From the NCBI GenBank assembly GCA_949372635.1, contig CASIAB010000009.1, positions 126,501 through 190,500 on the forward strand: a stretch of 64,000 nt of DNA, in the 5' to 3' direction. The translations under genes and the position numbers were made by a program. This stretch comes from an uncultured Pseudomonadales bacterium (GTDB taxonomy: Bacteria > Pseudomonadota > Gammaproteobacteria > Pseudomonadales > Pseudohongiellaceae). The notes under the pieces were generated by a model. That model made no database searches. It was not told the DNA's origin and saw only the letters and a list, made by a program, of their open reading frames with translations. Of the stretch, positions 36,269-44,614 are shown piece after piece (within the stretch, counting starts at the first letter, position 1; every line of letters begins with the position of its first letter).

Positions 36269-38659
36269 TTACGGCTGGCTGGCAAAACGTTTCAATTCGT
36301 CTTTTATAACACGATTCGCCTGCAGGCTCTTAAGTAGCGAGGGGATATTGTTAGTGATATTCACATTAAGATTTATCGCTTGCCCGTTATTCATATTCGG
36401 GTTGTGGCCCGCCAGTTGCACGCTCAGCAACAGCTCGCCACCTTCGTCGTAGAAAACTTCTGTGCTCATAGTTTGATACTGATAATTGGAAAGAGCATCG
36501 TTGACCAATTGCAGGCTCTGGTTGCTATTGGGTGTTGAGTCGGCCGGCGTATAGCGAATACTGCCTCCTGGTTTTAGAGCTCCAACTAAGCCCTTCTCAA
36601 CGCTGATCGTATCGTCCTCGATGATGAAGGGGAGATAGCCGCTAATTAGACCATCAGCCTCGAGCCCGGGATATTCCGCTAGCGCAATCAGAGAATCCAC
36701 CCTTAGATCGGCGACTACCACGTCAACCTGCTGGCGATCACCTGCAGAGTTGTAACTTGCCGCGGGAATGCTCAGTTTGCCGTCCAGCAGGCTGGTATCG
36801 AAGTCGAAGACCTGTATCTCGCCAGTTAGCGTGTTGAAACGGTATTGCCAGGAAAGACCTTCGAGAGGCAGGCCTATATCGATGCGGCTTAAAGAAGCGC
36901 TAGCCGGATTAGAAACCTGTATTCCAAGTGGCGTGGTTGCCTCAGCGAATAAGTCAGTATTCATGTCGACGAAGAAATAGTCTGCGTAGTAGCCGCTTAG
37001 CTGGTCGATCTTGAGGGCTATCGGTCCGCCGAAACGCCATGAGTCATCTAGTTGTTTGCTCCACGAAATATTAGCCAATCCTTCTACCTGACCGGCGACA
37101 ACATCAGCCTCTAACGCCTTCGGGGTTATCAATGTTGATAGAGGCCCTGCCGCTGTGAATTCATAGGGGGCCAACTTCAGGATAACATCGCCGGTGTCGC
37201 GTAAGAAGAAGTGCTGTAGGCCGATGCCAAGGCGCAGTTGCTGATCTATGTCGACCTCTAATACTCCTGTTAGGGTATCTTTCTCGAGCAGTAGCTTGCC
37301 GGAATAAGCAGGGTTACTAATGACGGCGATGCCGTTGTCTAGGCGAAACTCGCGACTGCTGAAGTTGAATCCGCCGCTGATTACATCGCCTGCACGAAAT
37401 TCCAATTCATCCAGCTGCAAATGAGTTGCTAGTTCTGAAATTACAGATTCGGCAGAAGCTCTAACCGACGGCACGAAAATCTGTACTAAGTCCGCTGCCA
37501 AGCGTATCTCATCGTTGGAGTAGTTGAACCTAAGCTGGGCAGTCGCGCTGGTGTTTTCCCCAATATATTCTCCATAGCGCCAACTGATGAGATCGCTTTG
37601 CCAATCGCTTTGCATATCGCAACTCGAGAAGGATGTGCAGTGAAGCTGTGTATCCTCGAAACTGTGTTCACTGTGCGATGTCGCGCCTATGAGGGCAGAG
37701 TTCCCGCTGCCGTATATGTCGCTGAGCGTTAGCCGCATCTCGCCTGTCGATGTCGCAATGTTGCCCTGTGCGCTTAGAGGTAGACGCAGTTGCATAGCAT
37801 TGCTGCCGAGGTCTGATTCCTGACTTATCTGGAGCTGTGAATTCGGGCTGTCGAGAACTAGGCTTAGTTGTGTAATAGCGGTGTTGCCGAATAGCTCCTG
37901 TACTTTAAAATTGCTCTGGAGCGAGAGGCGTTCGTTTAATATAGCTGTCGCTGCAGGAATGTATTCCTTGATTTGCCTCTGCAAGGGCTCGATAAATAAT
38001 GAACTGGTAGCAGTCACCGTCATAGCATGCTCCGCTATATTCAAGTCGATTTCGGATTCCGAGACTAGAGCCCCAGCTAACAATGCCCGGGTTTGGACAG
38101 TCAGATTTTTTGAGCTGGCACGCTGGATATCGAATTCGATGACTGTGTCTTGCAGCGTTTCGAATTGAGCATTGCCGGCTATGCGTAGTGGCGGACTCTG
38201 TAGGCCCAAACCTACTTTGTAGCTTTGATCGCTGGTAAGTAGTTCGACATTAGGGAGAGTTAACTCGCTTACCGGGAGTGCATCGAATGCATCTAGCATC
38301 GAGGCTAGGGTTGGGTCGGCCTCACCGATCGCTGATTCCGAGCTCGAAAGTGATCGCAATTCGATCTTGCCTATGGAAATGGATTGCGCGGTGCCTGCGA
38401 GCAGCTGGGCCAGGGAGTATTGGGCATGTAATCTACTTAGTACTACGCGCTGGTCTTGGCTGGTTAGAACTAATTGGTCGATAGCTAGTGAATTAGTGCC
38501 TAGATGATTCACTTCCAGTGATGAAATCTCAAAGCCAAGCTCGGAGAGAGTAGGTTTAGCAAGAGTGCTAAGAACTAATTCGGGTCGTAAAAGCGCAATT
38601 GTGAGGGGAGTGCTAATTAGGATTAGTAGCACAATTACTGTTTTTTTAGTAAGGGACAT
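36269..38659 (-). CDS. ydbH: YdbH-type intermembrane phospholipid transport protein
   Basis: 796 residues. One N-terminal membrane helix (TVIVLLILISTPLTIALL) anchors the protein in the inner membrane; the rest is a long, beta-rich periplasmic region like AsmA-family bridges. The C-terminal part has the YdbH landmarks: ISGYLPFIIEDDTISVEKGLV, a P-G-G-S-I-R-Y block and GHNPNMNNGQAINLNVNI near the end. In E. coli YdbH bridges to the outer membrane through YnbE and overlaps in function with TamB and YhdP in lipid homeostasis. The family length is about 800-880. Confidence 0.9.
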   Translation of the reverse strand: MSLTKKTVIVLLILISTPLTIALLRPELVLSTLAKPTLSELGFEISSLEVNHLGTNSLAIDQLVLTSQDQRVVLSRLHAQYSLAQLLAGTAQSISIGKIELRSLSSSESAIGEADPTLASMLDAFDALPVSELTLPNVELLTSDQSYKVGLGLQSPPLRIAGNAQFETLQDTVIEFDIQRASSKNLTVQTRALLAGALVSESEIDLNIAEHAMTVTATSSLFIEPLQRQIKEYIPAATAILNERLSLQSNFKVQELFGNTAITQLSLVLDSPNSQLQISQESDLGSNAMQLRLPLSAQGNIATSTGEMRLTLSDIYGSGNSALIGATSHSEHSFEDTQLHCTSFSSCDMQSDWQSDLISWRYGEYIGENTSATAQLRFNYSNDEIRLAADLVQIFVPSVRASAESVISELATHLQLDELEFRAGDVISGGFNFSSREFRLDNGIAVISNPAYSGKLLLEKDTLTGVLEVDIDQQLRLGIGLQHFFLRDTGDVILKLAPYEFTAAGPLSTLITPKALEADVVAGQVEGLANISWSKQLDDSWRFGGPIALKIDQLSGYYADYFFVDMNTDLFAEATTPLGIQVSNPASASLSRIDIGLPLEGLSWQYRFNTLTGEIQVFDFDTSLLDGKLSIPAASYNSAGDRQQVDVVVADLRVDSLIALAEYPGLEADGLISGYLPFIIEDDTISVEKGLVGALKPGGSIRYTPADSTPNSNQSLQLVNDALSNYQYQTMSTEVFYDEGGELLLSVQLAGHNPNMNNGQAINLNVNITNNIPSLLKSLQANRVIKDELKRFASQP

Positions 38660-38748
38660 GGGGATAGGTGTCCTACTGCATGAAGGCCTAGTTTCTCGCT
38701 TCGCTCTATCCAGTGCAAGCGTCTATGTGACCTCAGCTTTTGATGCAG

Positions 38749-38783
38749 TAAAAAAAGGGATTAGGTCTTCGCCCCAAGCCCTT
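38749..38783 (-). terminator. Rho-independent terminator of the 38800-39984 gene
   Basis: On the minus strand AAGGG (38783-38779) and CCCTT (38759-38755), extended by inner TTGG/CCTAA pairing, form a hairpin followed by seven T (A-run 38750-38756 on the plus strand). It starts 16 bases after the stop codon. This is the clearest intrinsic terminator in the window. Confidence 0.75.
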
Positions 38784-38799
38784 ATTGTAATCTAAATTT

Positions 38800-39984
38800 T
38801 TATTGAGGAGAGGACATGATCATGTTGTGCTGCATGTCCATGGCTTCGCGTGCGCGGTTTCTCTCTGACTGCATGAGTTCACCAACTGCAGGACCACCCT
38901 GATTGTAGATTCCGCCTCTCAGAGCGAATAGCAGATAATCCATCGATTGGGCGTTGTTAGTGTCTTTACCGGTAAAGTAAGTGATGGCCTGATTCATTAA
39001 CTCCTCGCGACTCTGAGCGTTCGGAAAGGCGAGGATGTCTGCGATGACAGTTTCTAAAAGGTTTAAGTTATCTAGGATAATCGCCGCCTCCGGAGATTGG
39101 CTATAGAGATCGGGTGCAATAGCTGGTGCCATAGGCAGCTCGCCAGGTGCTGGGAACATAGTCATTCCACCGGATGAGCCAATCTTATTCCAGAAGCGTT
39201 CAAGAGCCACATCAACACCCCCATTGAACTGTGGATCGAGCCCCTGCAGTATCACTGCTTCGAGTGCAGCAAGTTGCAGCCACTGGTGAGTCCACATGAA
39301 GCCCCTTAGAAGCGGGAATGCGGTTTTAAGCCCATTGGCTTGCTCGTGGCTTAGCAGGTAGTCGCTCTCTTTCGGCACGGTGGCGACAGAATGCTGATCG
39401 TCGCTAAGATAGTTTTCTATTGCATTAGCTACTGCCGCGAGTTTGTCATCTACATCGCCATCGATATAGATGGTAAATAGTGCTTCTTCGAAATTTCGTC
39501 CGTGCTTAAATACTTCTGCTGTGTGACGATCGATGGCCGAACTATTTTCAAAGGCAGCCTCGGCTGACTCGTTGCTATGCTTGCCACGCATCACTTCTAA
39601 GAGGCGCATTCGGGCTGCAACTTCTAGGTCATGATGAGGGCCGTTGTTCATGCCCATTTCCATAGCAGCCTCTTGGGTCATCACGCCGGATGCCATCATC
39701 TCGCGCATGGTCATGCTGGCGCGCATATTCATATTCATCTGCAATTCATTTCGAACTTGCTGTGTGGCAGGGTCGGCATTGATCGCAGCAATTTCTTCGA
39801 GAGCTTTCGCCTGCGTGACATCGAAGGCATTAAACAGGTCAGCTACTTCTGGATACTGCTCGCTTATCACGGCAGTATTTTGCGCAGATAGGCCCGAACT
39901 TATAAGGCTGTTCAGTACCATCGATGAGATGATCAATGCCTTCTTTATGACTGGCAGCTGCCAGCGAACTATTTTTTTTATCAT
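38800..39984 (-). CDS. Exported methionine-rich protein of unknown family
   Basis: 394 residues. The basic start and a hydrophobic core (ALIISSMVLNSLISSGLSA) form a signal peptide with cleavage near residue 35. I do not recognise the rest. Residues 83-118 are extremely Met-rich, with eleven Met in 30 residues, starting LQMNMNMRASMTMREMM and ending MEMGMNNGPHHD; the C-terminus has another MDMQHNMIM cluster. Met clusters with His are typical of periplasmic copper(I)/silver binders, but this is inference. The remainder is helical and acidic. It stands alone, with its own terminator. Confidence 0.6.
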   Translation of the reverse strand: MIKKIVRWQLPVIKKALIISSMVLNSLISSGLSAQNTAVISEQYPEVADLFNAFDVTQAKALEEIAAINADPATQQVRNELQMNMNMRASMTMREMMASGVMTQEAAMEMGMNNGPHHDLEVAARMRLLEVMRGKHSNESAEAAFENSSAIDRHTAEVFKHGRNFEEALFTIYIDGDVDDKLAAVANAIENYLSDDQHSVATVPKESDYLLSHEQANGLKTAFPLLRGFMWTHQWLQLAALEAVILQGLDPQFNGGVDVALERFWNKIGSSGGMTMFPAPGELPMAPAIAPDLYSQSPEAAIILDNLNLLETVIADILAFPNAQSREELMNQAITYFTGKDTNNAQSMDYLLFALRGGIYNQGGPAVGELMQSERNRAREAMDMQHNMIMSSPQ

Positions 39985-40381
39985 TTTTCATTTTCCGATT
40001 GCATTTGTGCTCACTGGCTAGCTCTATGGGTGGACATATTGCTTAGGCTAGTGAAATGTCTTCCTGTTGGCTGAGCCCGAAGATAATGAAGCAAACCTAG
40101 TATAAACGCTTCGCTCAACCACTGCCAACGCGTGCAAAGAGTCAGTGGGGCCTTTATCTTGCAGGGGGAAGTGCATCGCTGTGCTGGTTACGGATATCCT
40201 CATTGAAATGACGCCGGGCCGTGCGGAATTCGCCGAGTTCAAGCATAACCAGTGACTTATCGGACGACAGGCGTCGCTCTGGGAGTTATGTAATATTTTG
40301 TGACAGTAAGGCGGGATGCTATTCTGAGGTGTAGTGGGCGAACTTGACGTTAGCCCACTATAAAATATAGAAGCAAAGAAT
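39985..40381. other. Intergenic gap
   Basis: No gene that I can support. A minus-strand reading frame (40048-40242) has an atypical composition and no ribosome site. A plus-strand scrap near 40190-40254 (TDILIEMTPGRAEFAEF) looks a little coding-like but is isolated and unidentifiable. The hairpin at 40332-40360 lies at the end of this gap. Confidence 0.4.
40332..40360 (-). terminator. Hairpin downstream of the DUF5916 gene
   Basis: Perfect eight-base arms TAGTGGGC (40332-40339) and GCCCACTA (40353-40360) with a 13-base loop, about 20 bases after the DUF5916 stop on the minus strand. On the minus strand no T run follows, so termination would be weak; the stem is nevertheless strong. Confidence 0.5.
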
Positions 40382-42664
40382 TTAGCGCTGAAATAGGTAG
40401 GAGAACTTCATGAAGACTTGGTCTCCGTCATTCTTCAGATCATTAGCTATCACCAATTCTCTTTCGCCTTCCATCTCCACGATGTCGAAATTACTCTGGT
40501 TCGTATTATAACCAACGTAGAACGCAGACCATGGGTTGATGACGTAGCGTAAGAGTATATCGAAGTTAAGGTTCTCGTCGTCGACTAACCTTGATGCTGG
40601 ACCGGCATCAGTTTCATCGTATTGTGCGATGAAACGCAGCGACCATTCCTTAGTGAATTGGTAGTTCCAGTTACTACGGAAAATATCGTTAGTGAAGATG
40701 TCTGTGCCGCCAGATTCAGTTTTCAGTTCTGTGTGGAAGAAAGTGTTCGAGATGCGCAGCCTATCGATTGGGCGCCAAAGCATATCGACACTAAATCGAG
40801 TGGTGTCCGCGATGCTAGGCAATGTTCCGCTCGGGGGTACCAAATTCAGGGTTGTTCCTGTCCTGAGGTTCGTACTGAACGACAAAGTGTTTAGTGTTGT
40901 ATTAGTATAGCCAAGGTTGAAATTTTCGTACTTATAGGTTCGGTTCGTCATGATGCCAGAAAAATCTTTCGGCCGGAGCGTTTCTGAATACTCTGTGTAG
41001 CTTGCGTTAAAGGTATTCGTATCGAAATTCGCACCGAATCCCGGCCCAAGCTGTGAGTAGATTTTATCGCCACCAATATCATTGATATAGACACCAAAGA
41101 GATTGGCATTCCATCTGTTGAGACTGGAATCTTCCGGATAGAAATTAAAGTTTACACGCTGATGCAGACCCGAAGAGTCAGAACGAAAGAAACGAGATTG
41201 GAAGCCTAGCTCGGTGCGGAAGTCGCTAGTAGTCTCAATAAAATGTGTGTGGTTGCTGAACGAGCGACCCGCACGATTCACTTGAATATTGCGCTGGTAG
41301 CCAGTTGTTTCCGAGCTGCCATCGAACGCCTCACTATCGGTTCCCACGAACTGTAGCTGAGTAGTCCAGTTATTGTTTAGCTTAAAGCGGCCATCAATGC
41401 TAGCTACTGTGTTGTGACCGTCGGCGAGATCGCGGTTAGTCAGTAGCACACCGACGCGGTCTTGGTCTGAAATATCCATAAAGCCACGCAAGATAGCAAC
41501 GTTAGCTTTCTCGCCTCTTAGTGGGTCGCCATCAGCTCGATTAAGGCCGGGGGCCTCATCGTTGATTAGGATACTACCGAAGCCAAAGTTGCCTGCGCGG
41601 CCGGTAAAGCGTGCGCCGCCTTCGGGGTCGACAATCCTTCTGGTGAATACTAAGTTTGAATCTGTGGCGAAGAAATCGGCATTTTCGACGAAGAAAGGAC
41701 GACGTTCAGGAAACTGAACTTCGAATCGTTCGTTCAGTGTTACTTGTGGCTGATCCGATTCTACCTGCGAGAAATCTGGATTAAGCGTGATATCGAGGAC
41801 CATCGAATCGTTGAAAATAAACTTAGCGTCCAAGCCTATATCTTGTTCAGAACTCTGATCGAATTTCGGTCCACCTGTTGCGCCGAGGTCTAAAGAATCA
41901 ACTTCTCTCGCGAAGATGAAGGGGATGATCTGCGAATTATTTCCCGGAGACACATCTCGAATCCCGGTAAGTGTGGCAGTTTGGTTCAGGCGGCCTTCAA
42001 CGTTTACAGAGTAAGGTGGCCAGTACGATTCTTCGCCATAGCGAGGTATGTTGCGGCCAAATTGAATACGCCAATTCTGTTCTGAGTTATCTGGGAACCG
42101 CAGGCTGCGCAGCGGAATAGCCATTTTTGCCATATAGCCTTTATCGGTAAGCTGACCATCGCTTTCCCATACCATTTCTAATGTGGTGTCGAAGCCCCCG
42201 CGGCGCGAAGAGCCTTCGGTCCAGCGTGCATCCCATTGAATGCCTAGTGGAGTGGTTCTGAATGAGAAAGCAGCGCGTTGATCGTTGAATGTGTCGAAGG
42301 ATATCTCGACATGGTCATCGCCCTTGATGTTTTCTCTTGATGAGAGGTTTGCTCTAATTTGATCTGGATCCGTATCGAAGGCGAGGAATATTACATGCAA
42401 TTCATCCTGATCGTAGCCGATGTACACCTCGGTGCGTTGTGCTGAGGGCTCGCCGGGTTCAGGCTCGCGCTGAACAAAATTGTCGACCTTTGCCATAGAA
42501 CGGGCTAATACTGAAGAGGGGGCCATATTCTGGAAGTCGGCGAAGCTCGGCTCACTGTCGATAAGGGGCATGACTAGCCCAGACTCTGCAGCGCTTACTG
42601 ACTTTGAAAACAACAATGCTCCCGCTGTACACAATAGGCACAAATTCAACCAGGACTTACTCAT
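40382..42664 (-). CDS. DUF5916 outer-membrane beta-barrel protein with CBM9-like domain
   Basis: A signal peptide (to about SVSAAES) is followed by a CBM9-like N-terminal domain (YIGYDQDELHVIFLAFDTD, DDHVEISFDTFNDQRAAFSF, YMAKMAIPLRSLRFPDN). The next ~500 residues are the DUF5916 barrel: NPDFSQVESDQPQVTLNERF, then FFPERRPFFVENAD-type FPERRPFFVENADFF and alternating aromatic strands ending KFSYLFQR, with the final Arg preceded by F as in barrel C-termini. Members may be polysaccharide or protein export/binding barrels; the function is unknown. It follows a SoxC/cytochrome/TPR run with a 117-base gap. Confidence 0.8.
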   Translation of the reverse strand: MSKSWLNLCLLCTAGALLFSKSVSAAESGLVMPLIDSEPSFADFQNMAPSSVLARSMAKVDNFVQREPEPGEPSAQRTEVYIGYDQDELHVIFLAFDTDPDQIRANLSSRENIKGDDHVEISFDTFNDQRAAFSFRTTPLGIQWDARWTEGSSRRGGFDTTLEMVWESDGQLTDKGYMAKMAIPLRSLRFPDNSEQNWRIQFGRNIPRYGEESYWPPYSVNVEGRLNQTATLTGIRDVSPGNNSQIIPFIFAREVDSLDLGATGGPKFDQSSEQDIGLDAKFIFNDSMVLDITLNPDFSQVESDQPQVTLNERFEVQFPERRPFFVENADFFATDSNLVFTRRIVDPEGGARFTGRAGNFGFGSILINDEAPGLNRADGDPLRGEKANVAILRGFMDISDQDRVGVLLTNRDLADGHNTVASIDGRFKLNNNWTTQLQFVGTDSEAFDGSSETTGYQRNIQVNRAGRSFSNHTHFIETTSDFRTELGFQSRFFRSDSSGLHQRVNFNFYPEDSSLNRWNANLFGVYINDIGGDKIYSQLGPGFGANFDTNTFNASYTEYSETLRPKDFSGIMTNRTYKYENFNLGYTNTTLNTLSFSTNLRTGTTLNLVPPSGTLPSIADTTRFSVDMLWRPIDRLRISNTFFHTELKTESGGTDIFTNDIFRSNWNYQFTKEWSLRFIAQYDETDAGPASRLVDDENLNFDILLRYVINPWSAFYVGYNTNQSNFDIVEMEGERELVIANDLKNDGDQVFMKFSYLFQR

Positions 42665-42781
42665 TAGATCTTCTCTTTATTGATATTTCGAAGGCGGAAG
42701 GATCATACTTGGATTTGCGTGGGTAGGGAACCTCCTGCGACATATGGTCACATTTAGGTTTGGAGGCTCCCGAAGGGAGTT

Positions 42782-43324
42782 TTAGGGGGCTTGACTGCTA
42801 TCTATGAATCCGTCCTTGTTGGGCATTTCGACTTGCATGAGGGTTTCCTTGTTCAGAACTAGGGAGTCCTCAATAATGCCGTTTAAATGCAGTACATAGG
42901 CTATTACCTGGTAAACCTCATCGCTGGTCAGTGATTTAGGTGCGTCTGCAGGCATGGCTCGCTGCACATAGTCGAAAAGCGTGCTGGCATGGGGCCAGTA
43001 GCTGCCAACTGTGCGGATTGGTCGCTCCTCGGACTGCATATCGCCGCCGACGAGGCGCGTATTCGTGGATGTTCCTTCACCAGTCATGCCATGGCAGGTT
43101 ACGCAGCGTCTCTCGAAGATGGCCTTTCCCTGCACTGCCGTGCCGCTGCCTCGGGGGTAACCACTGCCGTCGGGTTGCGCGATCAGGTCGAAGCCTTGTA
43201 ATTGGCTCTCATTGATTGGAGTGCCAAGGGATTGAGCTTGGACTACAGCCGATAGACCTATTGTCAGGCTCGCTGAAACCGCTGCGGCGCTTAGAATTTT
43301 TTTAAGCGTAAACATTGGAGACAT
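42782..43324 (-). CDS. Exported c-type cytochrome, SoxD-like partner
   Basis: A signal peptide (ending near VVQAQS) precedes one heme c domain with CVTCHGMTGEGTST and a downstream Met (in RAMPADAPKSLTSDEVYQV) likely to be the distal ligand. The P-L-S/T-x-D-E-V-Y-x-V-x-A-Y-x-L block is normal for class I cytochromes. It starts inside the SoxC-like gene, overlapping it by 23 bases, so the two products are translationally coupled and probably form a dehydrogenase pair like SoxCD or SorAB. Only one heme, unlike the diheme SoxD of Paracoccus. Confidence 0.82.
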   Translation of the reverse strand: MSPMFTLKKILSAAAVSASLTIGLSAVVQAQSLGTPINESQLQGFDLIAQPDGSGYPRGSGTAVQGKAIFERRCVTCHGMTGEGTSTNTRLVGGDMQSEERPIRTVGSYWPHASTLFDYVQRAMPADAPKSLTSDEVYQVIAYVLHLNGIIEDSLVLNKETLMQVEMPNKDGFIDSSQAP

Positions 43325-44573
43325 CTCCCGCAGTATTAATGGCCCAACTCTGAATGCCGTGGAAGTGGTAGGTGCTGATGTTGCCTTTCTCTGTTACGAG
43401 GCTTGTGCGTGTTGGCTGCACATTGCCCTGGCTGTCTGTTGCTCGACTCTGCAGAACAGCATCGCCTCCAGACCATTGCCATGGAATTCTGAATCTCGCC
43501 AAAGCCTTCTCACTCTGATGGGAATCAATCATCGCATCGGCCCAAGTCCGCCCGCCATCTGCGCTAACTTCGACTCGGCGAATGCTACCGCGTCCAGACC
43601 ACGCGATACCTGTTACCTGATAGATACCTTGTCGTTCCAATTTCATCTGTCCTGAGGGTGCGGTGATGACCGACTTGGTGCCCATAGGAAAAGTAAATTG
43701 CTGACTCTTGCGGTCGAGTCGGGTGTCTGTGTATTTGCTGGTCTCATCGCGGAAGTGAGTCGGTTCACGCGTGAGTTTTATTTGAGTCAACCATTTCACG
43801 CTGATGTTGCCTTCACATCCCGGTACGAAAAGACGCATTGGATAGCCTTGACCAGGCCGCACCGGTTCGCCATTTTGAAAAAGTGCGAGCATTACATCAT
43901 TCATAGCACGATTGAGAGGAATAGAACGGCCCATGCTAGCAGCATCTGCGCCTACGGCATTGATCCATCGAGCTTCGGGATCTACTCCAGCTTCATCTAA
44001 GAGAGTCGATAGTGGGATACCAGTCCACTCGGCACCGGACACCAAACCATGCAGACTCTGCGCGCTGCCGTCGGCAGGATTAGGTCCGAACAGAGAACCA
44101 CTGTTACCTGAGCACTCGAGAAAATAAATTTTGCTGACCATCGGATAGCGCAGCAAGTCCTCATAGTTGAATACTAGAGGCTGACGCACCAAGCCGTGGA
44201 TAACCAATTTGTGCTGGGCCGGATCTATATCGGGAATGCCAGCATGATGCCGCTCAAAATGGAGGCTATTTGGCGTGATGGATCCCTGCAATTGATGCAG
44301 AGGTGAGCGCGATGAACCGCCACCAGGATAGAGTGGGTTGGGGTTGCCCGACATTCTTTGCATGTCGTCGGTAAACTTAGAACGCGAGCCATAACCACTG
44401 GCGTTGGCACCAGGCTGCTTAGACCATCCGGGAATTTCCAAATTGAATCCGGCTTCGGCGCCTAGTAAGGAAGTGGATGCGACTGTGCCCATTCCTGCCA
44501 AACCGAGACCAAGAAGGTGGCGTCGGTTGATCAATCCATTGGCAGCTGCTTTTTCTAATTCCTGCTTAGTCAT
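43302..44573 (-). CDS. SoxC-like molybdenum sulfane/sulfite dehydrogenase
   Basis: 423 residues. INRRHLLGLGLAGMG is a twin-arginine-type export signal (Arg17-Arg18). The sulfite-oxidase fold follows: SLHFERHHAGIPDIDP, the VSKIYFLECSGNSGSLFG loop with Mo-ligand Cys154, PGCEGNISVKWLTQIKL, and a dimerisation domain with RRVEVSADGGRTWADA. The S-L-H-F-x-R-x-H-x-G-x-P and F-L-E-C-S-G-N motifs are those of SoxC. It oxidises sulfane or sulfite sulfur in the periplasm with the cytochrome as acceptor. No soxXYZAB genes are in the window, so a full Sox pathway is not shown here. Confidence 0.85.
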   Translation of the reverse strand: MTKQELEKAAANGLINRRHLLGLGLAGMGTVASTSLLGAEAGFNLEIPGWSKQPGANASGYGSRSKFTDDMQRMSGNPNPLYPGGGSSRSPLHQLQGSITPNSLHFERHHAGIPDIDPAQHKLVIHGLVRQPLVFNYEDLLRYPMVSKIYFLECSGNSGSLFGPNPADGSAQSLHGLVSGAEWTGIPLSTLLDEAGVDPEARWINAVGADAASMGRSIPLNRAMNDVMLALFQNGEPVRPGQGYPMRLFVPGCEGNISVKWLTQIKLTREPTHFRDETSKYTDTRLDRKSQQFTFPMGTKSVITAPSGQMKLERQGIYQVTGIAWSGRGSIRRVEVSADGGRTWADAMIDSHQSEKALARFRIPWQWSGGDAVLQSRATDSQGNVQPTRTSLVTEKGNISTYHFHGIQSWAINTAGDVSNVYA

Positions 44574-44614
44574 AGACGTTCTCTTCCTATTTCTGACAGC
44601 ATTTTATTTAGCGA

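Noticed and set aside
40048-40242. 64-codon minus-strand frame in the 39.98-40.38 kb gap
   Set aside because: No ribosome site, odd composition and no family; not supported as a gene.
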